A DNA stretch of 64,000 nucleotides, taken from Rhizobium sp. WSM4643 (lineage in GTDB: Bacteria > Pseudomonadota > Alphaproteobacteria > Rhizobiales > Rhizobiaceae). Below are positions 1 to 9,486 of this stretch, piece after piece. Location of the stretch: assembly GCF_025152745.1 (NCBI RefSeq), contig NZ_CP104040.1, positions 62,001-126,000 of the forward strand, read 5' to 3'. Positions within the stretch are counted from its first letter, which is position 1. Each line of letters opens with the position of its first letter. A program made the translations under genes and the position numbers. The notes below the pieces were generated by a model. It was not told where the DNA came from, searched no databases, and saw nothing but the letters and a program-made list of their open reading frames with translations.

Positions 1-786
1 CCCTATGTCGGCTGGCAGCGGCAGGAGAACGGCCCCTCGGTGCAGGGCGCGATCGAGGCGGCGGTGCTGTCGCTGACCGGCGAGACGGTGTCGGTGCGCG
101 GCGCCGGCCGCACCGATTCCGGCGTCCATGCCATGGGGCAGGTGATCCATGCCGATCTTTCGAAGGACTGGTCGCCCTACCAGCTGCAGAATGCCTTGAA
201 CGCGCATCTGAGGATTGCCGGCGAGCGCGTCTCCATTCTCGACGTCGAGGCGGCTCCCGATTTCTTCGATGCCCGCTTTTCGGCGCTGCGGCGCTATTAC
301 CTCTATCGCATCGTCAGTCGCCGGGCGCCGCTGGCGCTCGAAGCCGGCAAGGCCTGGTGGGTGCCGAAGGTGCTCGATCACGAGGTCATGCACGCCGCCG
401 CCCAGCGGCTGGTCGGCCGGCATGATTTTTCCACCTTCCGCGCCGCCCATTGCCAGGCAAACAGCCCGGTGCGCACGCTCGACCGGCTGGATGTGACGCG
501 CAATGGCGAGCTGATCGAGATCCGCGCCACGGCGCAGAGTTTCCTCCACAACCAGATCCGTTCCTTCGCCGGCACGCTGAAGCTCGCCGGCGAAGGCAAG
601 TGGACGCCTGATGATGTCGAGGCAGCGCTTAAGGCGCGCGACCGCAAGGCCTGCGGCCCGGTGGCGCCGCCGGACGGGCTCTATTTCATGCAGGTGGATT
701 ATTCCGACGTGATTCCCGACCGCCGGAGACCGGTCACCGTTGATGATGACGGTGCCGATGAAAGCGATGATCTATCGGAGGCTTGA
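1..786 (+). CDS. truA: tRNA pseudouridine(38-40) synthase TruA, 5' end cut by window
   Basis: Reading frame is open from base 1, so the start codon lies outside the window; only about ten N-terminal residues should be missing. TruA converts U38-U40 of the tRNA anticodon arm to pseudouridine. The family signature GRTDSGVHA, containing the catalytic Asp, is seen at bases 106-132. The later RNA-binding motif around FLHNQIRS (bases 541-564) is also present. The C-terminus ends in an acidic, poorly conserved tail ([10 protein letters not shown]), a common rhizobial feature. It converges directly with the next gene: the two stop codons abut at 784-789, so no separate terminator is visible between them. 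Confidence 0.95.
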   Translation, partial: PYVGWQRQENGPSVQGAIEAAVLSLTGETVSVRGAGRTDSGVHAMGQVIHADLSKDWSPYQLQNALNAHLRIAGERVSILDVEAAPDFFDARFSALRRYYLYRIVSRRAPLALEAGKAWWVPKVLDHEVMHAAAQRLVGRHDFSTFRAAHCQANSPVRTLDRLDVTRNGELIEIRATAQSFLHNQIRSFAGTLKLAGEGKWTPDDVEAALKARDRKACGPVAPPDGLYFMQVDYSDVIPDRRRPVTVDDDGADESDDLSEA

Positions 787-1383
787 TCAGGCAGGATAGA
801 TGCCGAGGAAGTGCTGCAGATATTCCGAAAGGATCATCGATGGCACGAGCAGCACCAGCGTCATCGCGCCGACCATCAGCGCATGACCGTGACAGATCAT
901 CCGGAGAATGCGCGCCAGGACGAAGACCTGCGCCAGCATGAAGGCGAGCAGCAGCAGCGAGACGAGGCCGACGGAGCCGGGCAGGAAGAACACCAGTGCC
1001 AGCAGCAGCCCGTTGATATAGGAGAGCGGCACGCCGAGCCAGTTGACGCTGACGACGACGGGGGCGAAACGCTCGCCCATGCGAAAAGTAAGCAGCAGCA
1101 GCCCGGCAAAGACCAGCGGCACGAACCAGTTGGCGACCTCGACGAGGCCGAGCCTGAAATAGAAGGCAAAATCGACATCGGCTTCCGGCGGCATAGAGCG
1201 CAGGAAGGCCTGCCGCCACCAGAGCCAGGAAATGCCCATCGGCGGCAGGCACCAGGCCATCGCCCAGAACGAGCGGTTGACGCCGCGCTCGGACATGTCG
1301 AGGTAGCGGAAGCCGCGCGAATCCAGCCGGATCAGCAGCCAGAGGCCGGCCAGGTAATACTGAACCTCTCTAAAGCCCGGCAT
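787..1383 (-). CDS. Conserved hypothetical integral membrane protein
   Basis: A 198-residue protein with about five hydrophobic segments, the longest run covering roughly residues 115-165 and another near the C-terminus (about 170-190). It lacks any motif I can tie to an enzyme or transporter family. An early Trp/Tyr/Arg-rich stretch (residues 8-30) probably lies on the cytoplasmic face. Its start codon overlaps the 3' end of dapE by 14 bases, which suggests co-transcription and translational coupling with lysine biosynthesis. Function unknown. Confidence 0.75.
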   Translation of the reverse strand: MPGFREVQYYLAGLWLLIRLDSRGFRYLDMSERGVNRSFWAMAWCLPPMGISWLWWRQAFLRSMPPEADVDFAFYFRLGLVEVANWFVPLVFAGLLLLTFRMGERFAPVVVSVNWLGVPLSYINGLLLALVFFLPGSVGLVSLLLLAFMLAQVFVLARILRMICHGHALMVGAMTLVLLVPSMILSEYLQHFLGIYPA

Positions 1384-2563
1384 TGGCGAACCAGTGGGCG
1401 ATGAAGGTTTCGTAGATCGCCGTCAGCGTCTCCAGATCGGCGACAGCGACGCGCTCGTCGACCATGTGCATCGTCTGGCCGACGAGGCCGAACTCGACGA
1501 CCGGGCAATAATCCTTGATGAAGCGCGCATCCGATGTGCCGCCGGTGGTCGAAAGCCGCGGAGATTGGCCGGAAATGCTTTCGATGGCCGATGACAGCGA
1601 GGCGATCAGCGCATTGTTGCGCGTCAGGAAGACATGGCTCGGCCGGTCGGCCCAGACGATATCGTATTTCACCGGGTCGCGGCCCGGCCGCAAGGCGCCA
1701 TCCCGGGCGGCGGCGTCAAGACGGCGCAGGATTTCGGCCCGCAGCGTTTCGACGGTCCAGCTGTCGTTGAAGCGGATGTTGAAGCTCGCCGACGCCTTGG
1801 CCGGAATGACGTTGGTCGCCGGATTGCCGACATCGACCGTGGTCACTTCCAGGTTCGACGGCTGGAAATCGTCGGTGCCGCCGTCGAACGGCGGGTCCAT
1901 CAGCGCGTGCGTCAGCTGCAGCATGCCGCGCACCGGATTGTCGGCGAGATGCGGATAGGCGGCATGGCCCTGCACGCCGTGAACGGTGATCCTGCCCGAC
2001 AGCGAGCCGCGCCGGCCGATCTTGATCATGTCGCCGAGCCTGTCCGGATTTGTGGGTTCGCCGACCAGGCAGGCATCCCAGCGCTCGCCGCGTTCGGCCG
2101 CCCATTGCAGCAGCTTGATCGTACCGTTGATCGCTGGACCTTCCTCGTCGCCGGTGATCAGGAAGGAAATCGAGCCCTTGGGCGGCCCGTTTTTCTCGAC
2201 ATGGCGGGCGACGGCGGCGACAAAACAGGCGATGCCGCCCTTCATGTCGACGGCGCCGCGGCCGAAAAGCTCGCCCTTGGAAATCTCGGCGGCAAACGGC
2301 GGATGCGTCCAAGCGGCTTCGTCGCCGACTGGCACGACATCGGTATGGCCGGCAAACATCAGATGCGGGCCGTCCTTGCCGAGACGGGCATAGAGATTTT
2401 CGATCTCCGGTGTTCCCTCTTCGCTCGCCTTCACCCTGTCGACCGCAAAGCCGAGCGGCGCAAGCATCGCCTCCAGCGCCGTGAGCGCGCCGCCTTCGGC
2501 GGGCGTCACGGAGGGGCAACGAATCAGCGTCTGGAGATTGGCGACGGGGTCGGTAGCGGTCAT
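1370..2563 (-). CDS. dapE: Succinyl-diaminopimelate desuccinylase DapE
   Basis: DapE hydrolyses N-succinyl-LL-2,6-diaminopimelate to LL-DAP plus succinate in the succinylase branch of lysine and peptidoglycan precursor synthesis. The 397-residue product carries the M20 metallopeptidase signatures: GHTDVVP near residue 73 (metal ligand and catalytic Asp), [10 protein letters not shown] (second metal site) and TGDEEGPA (catalytic and ligand Glu pair). Length matches the family. The frame is open further upstream to 2617, but homologues begin MTATDP-like, so I chose the ATG at 2561-2563. It lies just downstream of dapD on the same strand, with about 100 bases between them. Confidence 0.95.
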   Translation of the reverse strand: MTATDPVANLQTLIRCPSVTPAEGGALTALEAMLAPLGFAVDRVKASEEGTPEIENLYARLGKDGPHLMFAGHTDVVPVGDEAAWTHPPFAAEISKGELFGRGAVDMKGGIACFVAAVARHVEKNGPPKGSISFLITGDEEGPAINGTIKLLQWAAERGERWDACLVGEPTNPDRLGDMIKIGRRGSLSGRITVHGVQGHAAYPHLADNPVRGMLQLTHALMDPPFDGGTDDFQPSNLEVTTVDVGNPATNVIPAKASASFNIRFNDSWTVETLRAEILRRLDAAARDGALRPGRDPVKYDIVWADRPSHVFLTRNNALIASLSSAIESISGQSPRLSTTGGTSDARFIKDYCPVVEFGLVGQTMHMVDERVAVADLETLTAIYETFIAHWFANAGL

Positions 2564-2664
2564 AGCGGTCGAACTATCCGGCGGGAATGGCAAAGACATG
2601 GCAAGGCGGGGCCGCATCGCGTAAAAAGACGCCGTCTGTTTACCGGATCAATGTCCTGAAGTCA

Positions 2665-3525
2665 TCAATCTCTGAGCAACTCGTTGATGCCGGTCTTCGA
2701 GCGGGTTTTTTCATCGACGCGCTTGACGATGACGGCGCAGTAGAGATGCGGCGCCGGCTGGCCGTTGCCCATCGTTGCATTGCCCGACGGCATCGAGCCG
2801 GCGACGACGACGGAATAAGGCGGCACTTCGCCGTAGCTCACCTCGCCGGTGGCGCGGTCGACGATCTTGGTCGACTTGCCGATGAAGACGCCCATGCCGA
2901 GCACCGAGCCTTCGCGGATGATGCAGCCTTCGACCACCTCGGAACGGGCACCGATGAAGCAATTGTCCTCGATGATCGTCGGGCCGGCCTGCATCGGTTC
3001 CAACACGCCGCCAATGCCGACGCCGCCGGAGAGATGCACATGCTTGCCGATCTGCGCGCAGGAGCCGACCGTCGCCCAGGTATCGACCATCGTGCCTTCG
3101 CCGACATAGGCGCCGAGATTGACGAAGGAGGGCATCAGGATGGCGTTCGGGGCGATATAGGCCGAGCGGCGCACGACGCAGTTCGGCACGGCGCGGAAGC
3201 CGGCGGCGCGGAAGTGGTTCTCGCCCCAGTTTTCGAATTTCGAAGGAACCTTGTCCCACCAGGTGGAATTGCCCGAGCCGCCCCTGACCACGTCCATGTC
3301 GTTGAGGCGGAAGGAGAGCAGCACGGCCTTCTTCAGCCACTGATTGACCGTCCAGGCGCCGTCGGCGGAGCGTTCGGCGACGCGGGCCTTGCCGGCATCG
3401 AGCAGATCGAGGGCTGATTCGACCGCATCGCGAACCTCGCCCTTCGTCGACGTGTTCACATTGTCGCGATTGTCGAAGGCGGCTTCGATGATCTTTTCGA
3501 GGGATGCGAGGTCGGTGGCGCTCAT
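2665..3525 (-). CDS. dapD: 2,3,4,5-tetrahydropyridine-2,6-dicarboxylate N-succinyltransferase DapD
   Basis: DapD transfers succinate from succinyl-CoA to tetrahydrodipicolinate, preceding the DapE step. The 286-residue protein has an alpha-helical N-terminal domain of about 100 residues. A left-handed beta-helix follows, built from hexapeptide repeats ([28 protein letters not shown] region and onward). The family motif around [11 protein letters not shown] is present. Same strand as dapE, forming a dapD-dapE-membrane protein unit. The 192-base gap to the divergent LOG gene should hold both promoters. Confidence 0.96.
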   Translation of the reverse strand: MSATDLASLEKIIEAAFDNRDNVNTSTKGEVRDAVESALDLLDAGKARVAERSADGAWTVNQWLKKAVLLSFRLNDMDVVRGGSGNSTWWDKVPSKFENWGENHFRAAGFRAVPNCVVRRSAYIAPNAILMPSFVNLGAYVGEGTMVDTWATVGSCAQIGKHVHLSGGVGIGGVLEPMQAGPTIIEDNCFIGARSEVVEGCIIREGSVLGMGVFIGKSTKIVDRATGEVSYGEVPPYSVVVAGSMPSGNATMGNGQPAPHLYCAVIVKRVDEKTRSKTGINELLRD

Positions 3526-3717
3526 GAGAATTCCTTAAACTTCGATCTTTATCGTGGAGACGGGGTGTCTCCGGAATTGCGGTTGGCGGGGTTTACCCTG
3601 CTCTACAGCATGAAGCCGTAGAACGGAAAGATTTTTCCAACAAGATGATACCTGGATTCAAGACGTTATAGCGACATATCCGGCTTCGAAGCCGGCAATA
3701 CTGAAAGGCATTTCGAC

Positions 3718-4584
3718 ATGGCGAAGGGACGAAACGGCGGTTCGCGGCGCAAGGATGGCGTATGGGACCCGCTGAAGAGCAGCTCGACCGACAGGCAGCG
3801 CGCCGAAGCCGTGCCGAAGACGCCGCAGACGCTATCGCCTGCCTACCGCCTTGCCTATGTCGACGAGGATTTCCTCTGCCGCGAGGAATTGCGGCCGATC
3901 CGCCTGCAGCTGGAGTTGTTGAAGACGGAGATGATGCTGACCGAGCGCGGCATCAAGTCGACCGTCGTCATGTTCGGCGGCGCCCGCATTCCCGCCCCCG
4001 GCCAGAGCGCCTGGGCAGCCCGCAACGATATCCAGCGGGTCAACCTGGAGGCGGCCTCCGTCTATTATGACGAGGCGCGCAAATTCGCCCGGCTCTGCTC
4101 GAAATATTCGGCCACCTTGAATTTCCACGAATATGTCATCGTCACCGGCGGCGGCCCCGGGGTGATGGAGGCGGGCAATCGCGGCGCGGCCGACGAGGGC
4201 GCACCTTCGATCGGCCTCAACATCGTGCTGCCGCACGAGCAGGCGCCGAACGCCTATGTGACGCCGGAACTCAGCTTCAACTTCCACTATTTCGCCATCC
4301 GCAAGATGCACTTCATGGTGCGCGCCAAGGCGATCGCGGTCTTTCCCGGCGGCTTCGGCACGCTTGACGAATTCTTCGAATGCCTGACGCTGATCCAGAC
4401 CGGCCGCATGGAGCGCCTGCCGCTGATCCTGTTCGGGGAGGCGTTCTGGCGGAGCATCATCAATTTCGAGGCATTGGCCGAATTCGGCACGATCGCGCCG
4501 GACGACGTAAAACTGATCAACTTCGTCGATACGGCAGAAGCGGCATGGAAGATCATCCAGGATTTCTACGAACACCGCGAGTAA
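3718..4584 (+). CDS. LOG-family nucleotide phosphoribohydrolase
   Basis: A 288-residue protein of the LOG (LONELY GUY/TIGR00730) family, Rossmann-fold hydrolases that release the base from nucleoside 5'-monophosphates. Some members make active cytokinins; others only clean up nucleotides. The two hallmark motifs are visible: GGGPGVMEAGN from residue 144 and PGGFGTLDE from residue 210, which supplies the catalytic Arg/Glu environment. It carries a basic N-terminal extension (GRNGGSRRKDG) of the longer bacterial form. Substrate cannot be read from sequence. It is convergent with the EF-hand gene. Confidence 0.88.
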   Translation: MAKGRNGGSRRKDGVWDPLKSSSTDRQRAEAVPKTPQTLSPAYRLAYVDEDFLCREELRPIRLQLELLKTEMMLTERGIKSTVVMFGGARIPAPGQSAWAARNDIQRVNLEAASVYYDEARKFARLCSKYSATLNFHEYVIVTGGGPGVMEAGNRGAADEGAPSIGLNIVLPHEQAPNAYVTPELSFNFHYFAIRKMHFMVRAKAIAVFPGGFGTLDEFFECLTLIQTGRMERLPLILFGEAFWRSIINFEALAEFGTIAPDDVKLINFVDTAEAAWKIIQDFYEHRE

Positions 4585-4685
4585 GGGCTCAAGCGCGCGG
4601 TTCGGCCGAACGACACGCATTCACAATTTCCCCCGCTCCTTTCTGCCGGAGCGGCAATGGAGCGGGAGGAACGGTTCGTTCGGCC

Positions 4686-5327
4686 TTACAGAAGCGGCCG
4701 GTCCGGCATGTCGTCGATCGAGATGACGCCGTCCTTGTTGCGGTCCATCCGCGCAAACAGCTTGTCGAAGGCAGCTGTGGCTTCCTGCTTGGAGATCTGG
4801 CCGTTCTGGTCGGAGTCGATCCGCTGCATCATCAGCGAGGCGCGCATGAAGTTGCCGCCATGGCGCATCCAGCGATGTCCGTCACGACCGTCGTGGCCGT
4901 CGCGCGGCGGCCGTCCCTGGTCGTTGTTGTCGGCGGTTTCAGGTGCCGTTGGTGCGGCGTTCGCATCCTTGTTTTCGCCGGCCTCCTGCTTGCGCTGATC
5001 TCTCATCGCCTGCATCTGCGTTTTCCGGTACTCACGGATTTCGGCCGGTGTCAGCGAACCGTCCTTGTTGGTGTCGATCGCAGCGAAGATCTTGTCGATG
5101 CCGGCGGTCGCTTCGTCCTTGGAGATCTGTCCGTCCTTGTTCGTGTCGAACTGCTTCAGCATGCGGACATAGGTGATTTCGCGGAAGGCAGCGGCGCCCG
5201 GACCGGGTCGGCCCATGCCGGCATGCTGGCGCGATCCGTCGCCCGGTGCGGCAAAACCTGCCCCGGCGGCTGCGCCGAAGATGAGGGTGGAGGAAAGCGC
5301 TGCCAGTATCAGCTTGTTGCGGTACAT
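4686..5327 (-). CDS. Secreted or periplasmic EF-hand protein
   Basis: A 213-residue protein with a clear signal peptide (basic N-terminus, hydrophobic core to about residue 20, likely cleavage after AGAGFA). Four canonical 12-residue EF-hand calcium loops follow: DTNKDGQISKDE, DTNKDGSLTPAE, DSDQNGQISKQE and DRNKDGVISIDD. They are arranged as two pairs separated by a charged, Gly/Arg/His-rich linker (about residues 115-150). All loop positions 1, 3, 5 and 12 keep acidic or oxygen-bearing ligands, so calcium binding is likely. Rhizobial calsymin-like secreted EF-hand proteins are known, but this one is shorter and I would not equate them. Confidence 0.85.
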   Translation of the reverse strand: MYRNKLILAALSSTLIFGAAAGAGFAAPGDGSRQHAGMGRPGPGAAAFREITYVRMLKQFDTNKDGQISKDEATAGIDKIFAAIDTNKDGSLTPAEIREYRKTQMQAMRDQRKQEAGENKDANAAPTAPETADNNDQGRPPRDGHDGRDGHRWMRHGGNFMRASLMMQRIDSDQNGQISKQEATAAFDKLFARMDRNKDGVISIDDMPDRPLL

Positions 5328-5431
5328 CGTGTTTGCCTTTCGTAAGGTGTCCCCTCACGAAAGAAGATATGGCAGCAGGCACCGAAGACCCAGTTAAACA
5401 TCGGTAAGCTGAATGAAAACTTCGTAATGCT

Positions 5432-6139
5432 TCAGCCGATAATCTTGCGGAGAAAAGCGGCGAGATCGTCGGTGACGAAATCGATATGATCCTCCTCGCC
5501 GCTGGTCTTTTCCCACCATTCGACGACCGTCTCTTCCAGATTGCGCGGCACCAGCAGCACGGTCTGCATGCCGAGCGCCTTCGGCACCGTCAGGTTGCGC
5601 GGCAGATCCTCGAACATCGCCGCCTTGGTGGTTTCGACCCGCTTCAGCGCCGTGAACTTGTCGTAGGTCGCCTGCGCCGGCTTCGGCACGTAGTCGGCAG
5701 CGACGATATCGAAGATGTCGTCGAAATGCTCGAGGATGCCGAGCGCCTCCGCCGTCATTTCGGCATGTTTGACGCTGCCATTGGTGAAGATGAACTTGCG
5801 CCCCGGCAGCGCCTTGATCGCCTCGCCGAGTTCCGGCTGCGGCGTCAGCGCCGTGTAGTCGATCGCATGCGCCTTTTCGAGAAAGTCGTTCGGGTCGATG
5901 CCATGATGGATCATCAGGCCCTGCAGAGTCGTGCCATGCTCGAGGTAATATTGCTTCTGCAGCTTGCGCGCCTCTTCCCGCTCCATCTGCAAGAGTGCCG
6001 CAACATAGGCGGTCATGTTCTTGTCGATCTGCGCGAAGAGATTGACATGATGCGGATAGAGCGTGTTGTCGAGGTCGAAGACCCAGTCTGTGACGTGCTG
6101 GAAATCGGCTTTATCGGGCGTGCGGTCGATCTTGGTCAT
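5432..6139 (-). CDS. Pyrimidine 5'-nucleotidase (HAD superfamily)
   Basis: The 235-residue product is a HAD hydrolase of the SDT1/pyrimidine 5'-nucleotidase group, removing phosphate from UMP/CMP-type nucleotides. HAD motif I (FDLDNTLYP, near residue 16) has both Asp residues, motif II is FTNGS, and the motif III/IV region (FEDLPRNL) is present. The frame stays open upstream to 6661 only because it runs antisense to ada; the ATG at 6137-6139 gives the family N-terminus. It is divergent from ada, sharing a roughly 100-base intergenic region. Confidence 0.88.
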   Translation of the reverse strand: MTKIDRTPDKADFQHVTDWVFDLDNTLYPHHVNLFAQIDKNMTAYVAALLQMEREEARKLQKQYYLEHGTTLQGLMIHHGIDPNDFLEKAHAIDYTALTPQPELGEAIKALPGRKFIFTNGSVKHAEMTAEALGILEHFDDIFDIVAADYVPKPAQATYDKFTALKRVETTKAAMFEDLPRNLTVPKALGMQTVLLVPRNLEETVVEWWEKTSGEEDHIDFVTDDLAAFLRKIIG

Positions 6140-6241
6140 GGCGGTCTTATGGCACGGCTTATCCGCCAAGGAAATCGACAAGAAAGAATAGACGCCCGAT
6201 TTTCGGCGGACGGCGCCGGCGTGGAGTGGTAGGAAGCGCTC

Positions 6242-7330
6242 ATGCTTTTCGAACGCCCCGACGATGATACGCTCTATGATGCCCTGATCGCGCGCAGTGC
6301 CGATTATGAGGGCCAAGCCTATGTCTGCGTCAAGACGACCGGCATCTTCTGCCGTCTGACCTGCCCGGCACGCAAGCCGAAGCGGGAAAATACGCTCTTT
6401 TTCGACACGATCGCCGCCTGCATGCACTCGGGATTCCGCCCGTGCCAGCGCTGCAGGCCGCTGGAGCAGCCGGGCAGGGAGCCGATCGTCGACGAGCTGC
6501 TTGCCGCGCTCGACCGCGAGCCGCAGCTGCGCTGGACCGAGGATGAGCTCGTGCGCCGGGGCCACGATCCCTCGACCGTGCGTCGCGCCTTCAAACGCGG
6601 GCTCGGCATGACCTTCCATGATATCGTCCGCTATATCCGGCTGGGTAAAGCGGCCCGGCAACTGGCCGATGGCGCGCGCGTCATCGATGCGCAGCTTGAG
6701 GCGGGATATGACTCTCCAAGCGGTTTCCGGACGGCTTTCCAGCGGCTCGTCGGCAAGGCGCCGGTGCTGTCGCAGAACCGCGAACTACTCTCTGCCGACT
6801 GGTTCGACACCCCGCTCGGGGCGATGGTGGCCGTTGCCGACAAGACGCATCTGCATCTTCTCGAATTCCACGATCGCAAGGCACTGCCGACCGAGCTCGA
6901 GGCGCTGCAGAAGCGTGTCCGCTCCTCGGTTGCGATCGGCCGCACGCCGGCGATCGACCAGGTTGAAGCAGAAATCCGGGATTATTTCGAAGGGCGGTTG
7001 ACGGTTTTCAGAACGCCATTGGCCCTTGGTGGCACGCCCTTTGAAAAGCACGTCTGGGCAAAGCTCATGGAGATTCCTGCCGGCGAGACGCGCGCCTATG
7101 GCGATCTTGCGAGGGAGATGGAAAGGCCGGAGGTCGTGCGTGCCGTCGGCCGCGCTAATGGCGCCAATCAGCTTGCCATCATCGTACCCTGCCATCGCAT
7201 CCTCGGTGCGGATGGTTCGTTGACCGGCTATGGCGGTGGGCTCTGGCGCAAGCAATGGCTGCTGCGGCATGAAGAGAAGATCAGAGCACAAGCACCTAAC
7301 CAAGTACCTAAAATGGAGGAGACGGCATGA
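6242..7330 (+). CDS. ada: Bifunctional DNA-alkylation repair protein and transcriptional activator Ada
   Basis: A 362-residue protein with all Ada parts in order. The N-terminal zinc/methylphosphotriester domain has Cys residues in FCRLTCPARKP and CQRC. An AraC-type helix-turn-helix region follows, about residues 85-180. The C-terminal O6-alkylguanine-DNA methyltransferase domain carries the active-site PCHR near residue 318. It repairs O6-alkylguanine and, when methylated at the N-terminal Cys, activates adaptive-response genes. The stop overlaps the next gene start (ATGA at 7327-7330), so the two are translationally coupled. Confidence 0.95.
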   Translation: MLFERPDDDTLYDALIARSADYEGQAYVCVKTTGIFCRLTCPARKPKRENTLFFDTIAACMHSGFRPCQRCRPLEQPGREPIVDELLAALDREPQLRWTEDELVRRGHDPSTVRRAFKRGLGMTFHDIVRYIRLGKAARQLADGARVIDAQLEAGYDSPSGFRTAFQRLVGKAPVLSQNRELLSADWFDTPLGAMVAVADKTHLHLLEFHDRKALPTELEALQKRVRSSVAIGRTPAIDQVEAEIRDYFEGRLTVFRTPLALGGTPFEKHVWAKLMEIPAGETRAYGDLAREMERPEVVRAVGRANGANQLAIIVPCHRILGADGSLTGYGGGLWRKQWLLRHEEKIRAQAPNQVPKMEETA

Positions 7331-8097
7331 ACCAGACTGAAAAGGCCGAGCTGTTCGGCACGCTGCACCGCAAGGGCAACCCCGTGGTTCTCTACAATAT
7401 CTGGGATGCCGGCACGGCGAAGGCGGTTGCCGATGCCGGCGCCAGGGCGCTTGCCACGGGAAGCTGGTCGGTCGCCGCTGCCCATGGTTATGCCGACGGC
7501 GAGAAGCTGCCGATGTCGGTGCTGGTCGAGACGGCGAAATCGATCACCGCTGTCGTCGATCTGCCGCTTTCGGTCGATTTCGAAGGCGCCTATTCGGCCG
7601 AGCCTGAGGGAGCGGCCGCCAACGTCGCCAAGCTGGTGGATGTCGGCGCCGTCGGCATCAACTTCGAGGATCAGGTGATCGGCGGTGGCGGGCTTTATCC
7701 GGCCGAGAGGCAGGCGGCCCGCATCCGCGCCATTCGCGCCATGGCGGAAGGTAAAGGCATTCCCTTCTTCATCAACGCTCGCACCGATCTCTTCCTGGCC
7801 GAGAGCGATCTTTCCAAACATGCCGGTCTGGTGGACGAGGCGATCGAGCGCGGCAAGGCCTATGCGGCCGCCGGCGGCAGCGGCTTCTTCGTGCCTGGCT
7901 TGATCGATCCCGCCTTGATCGAGAAGATCTGCGCCGCATCGCCGCTGCCGGTCAACATCATGATGCGGACAGGTGCCCCCGATGTGAAGGCGCTGGCAAA
8001 GCTCGGCGTCGGCCGCGTCAGTTATGGTCCGGGGCCTTACCGGTCGATGATGGAAAAGCTGAAACAGGAGGCGGCGGCGATCTATAACCCGCTCTGA
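7327..8097 (+). CDS. Isocitrate lyase/PEP mutase superfamily protein
   Basis: A 256-residue TIM-barrel protein of the ICL/PEP phosphonomutase superfamily, whose members make or break C-C or P-C bonds next to an oxyacid. Motifs seen include NIWDAGTAKAV near the N-terminus, the acidic VDFEGAY segment, NFEDQ and NARTDLFL. The Cys of the true isocitrate lyase KKCGH motif is absent, so isocitrate lyase itself is unlikely. A 2-methylisocitrate-lyase-like or oxaloacetase-like role is possible. Coupled to ada through a four-base overlap; whether it has a part in alkylation stress is unknown. Confidence 0.85.
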   Translation: MNQTEKAELFGTLHRKGNPVVLYNIWDAGTAKAVADAGARALATGSWSVAAAHGYADGEKLPMSVLVETAKSITAVVDLPLSVDFEGAYSAEPEGAAANVAKLVDVGAVGINFEDQVIGGGGLYPAERQAARIRAIRAMAEGKGIPFFINARTDLFLAESDLSKHAGLVDEAIERGKAYAAAGGSGFFVPGLIDPALIEKICAASPLPVNIMMRTGAPDVKALAKLGVGRVSYGPGPYRSMMEKLKQEAAAIYNPL

Positions 8098-8122
8098 CGT
8101 CGAATGCCCGAGGGCCGCAGAT

Positions 8123-8230
8123 CTAAAGCATGTCGCGCAAAAGTGTGCAGCGGTTTTGCGACAACGGCATGCGTAAAAACAAAGAGCTAAAGCGCGACGA
8201 GCGAATCCGAAAGATCGCGACGCGCTTTAG
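8123..8230. repeat. RIME1-like intergenic mosaic element, copy 1
   Basis: A 108-base element made of two successive hairpins. The first pairs GCATG...CGCAAAA with TTTTGCG...CATGC around an AAAGTG..GCGG loop. The second pairs CTAAAGCGCG with CGCGCTTTAG. An A-rich linker (AAAAACAAA) joins them. A second copy with different stem sequence but the same loop and linker lies at 12486-12592. Length and two-palindrome layout fit the published rhizobial RIME1 elements, as far as I recall that description. Confidence 0.7.
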
Positions 8231-8269
8231 TGCGAAAGGCTGCGGCCCCGGAATGAAATCCCGCTCCGC

Positions 8270-9418
8270 TCAGGAACGGAAGCGCAGATTCCGCCGGCTG
8301 AGCTGGCTGACCGAGGTGCAGCCCATCAGCTTCATGCCGCGCTCGATCTCGGTGCGCATCGTCTCCAGCGCCCGTTCGACGCCGGGCTGTCCGGCAGCGG
8401 CAAGCGGGAAGAGATAGTAGCGCCCGAGCCCGACAGCCTTCGCCCCCAGCGACAGCGCTTTGAGAACATGCGTTCCCCGCTGCACACCGCCATCCATCAT
8501 CACGTCGATCCGGTCGCCCACGGCGTCGACGATTTCGGCCAGCTGGTCGAATGCGCTGCGCGAGCCGTCGAGCTGGCGCCCGCCATGATTGGAAAGCACG
8601 ATGCCGCTGCAGCCGATCTCGGCCGCGCGCTTGGCGTCTTCGACCGACATGATGCCCTTAAGGCAGAATGGACCGCCCCATTCGCGCACCATCGCCGCCA
8701 CGTCGTCCCACGCCATCGAGGGATCCAGCATCTCGGTGAAGTATCGGCTGATCGACAACGTGCCACCATCCATCTTGACGTGGTTTTCGAGCTGCGGCAG
8801 CCGGAAGCGCTCGTGCGTCAGCCAGTCGATCGCCCAGGAAGGCTTGATCGCGAACTGGGTCATGCCGGCAAGATTGAGCTTGAAGGGAATGGCAAAGCCC
8901 GTGCGCTTGTCGCGCTCGCGGTTGCCGCCGGTGATGCTGTCGACCGTCAGCATCATCGCCTGCACGCCGGCATTTTTCGCCCGCGCCATCATCTCGCGGT
9001 TGAGGCCGCGGTCCTTGTGGAAGTAGAACTGATAGACCTGCGGTCCGCTGCTGATCCGTCTCGCCTCCTCCAGGCTGATCGTGCCGAGCGAGGAGACGCC
9101 GAACATCGTCCCGTGTTTTGCCGCCGCCGCCGCGACCGCCCGCTCTCCCTGGTGGTGAAAAAGGCGCTGCAACGCCGTCGGCGAGCAGTAGACCGGCATT
9201 GCGAGCTTCTGCCCCATGACGGTCACCGACATGTCGACCTCGGCCACACCGCGCAAAACGTCAGGCACCAGATCGCAAGCCTCGAAGGCCGCCGTATTGC
9301 GCCGGTACGTCACCTCGTCATCGGCACCGCCGTCGATATAGTCGAATATCGGCCCGGGAAGACGCCGTTTGGCCATGCGCCGGAAATCGTGAAAATTATA
9401 GCAATCTGTCAGGCGCAT
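8270..9418 (-). CDS. lldD: FMN-dependent alpha-hydroxyacid dehydrogenase (L-lactate dehydrogenase type)
   Basis: A 382-residue TIM-barrel flavoprotein. These oxidise L-lactate or similar 2-hydroxyacids to the 2-oxoacid, passing electrons to quinone. The N-terminal DYIDGGADDE motif, the catalytic LSNHGGRQLDGS (active-site His and substrate-binding Arg) and the phosphate-binding DGGVQRG/VGLGRYYL motifs are all seen. The frame continues upstream over argB, but the ATG at 9416-9418 (MRLTDCYNFHDF) is the typical family start. Lactate is the best guess; glycolate or mandelate-like substrates cannot be excluded. It ends near a RIME-like element. Confidence 0.86.
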   Translation of the reverse strand: MRLTDCYNFHDFRRMAKRRLPGPIFDYIDGGADDEVTYRRNTAAFEACDLVPDVLRGVAEVDMSVTVMGQKLAMPVYCSPTALQRLFHHQGERAVAAAAAKHGTMFGVSSLGTISLEEARRISSGPQVYQFYFHKDRGLNREMMARAKNAGVQAMMLTVDSITGGNRERDKRTGFAIPFKLNLAGMTQFAIKPSWAIDWLTHERFRLPQLENHVKMDGGTLSISRYFTEMLDPSMAWDDVAAMVREWGGPFCLKGIMSVEDAKRAAEIGCSGIVLSNHGGRQLDGSRSAFDQLAEIVDAVGDRIDVMMDGGVQRGTHVLKALSLGAKAVGLGRYYLFPLAAAGQPGVERALETMRTEIERGMKLMGCTSVSQLSRRNLRFRS

Positions 9419-9486
9419 TTCTTTCCTCGATACCCTGTTCCCGTGTGATGAAGATCCGCCCTTGGTGGTGAAAGGCGCAGCCTCGA

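Noticed and set aside
8130..8417. 95-residue frame after the PEP-mutase-like gene
   Set aside because: Starts inside the RIME-like element and overlaps the 3' end of the dehydrogenase; no domain.
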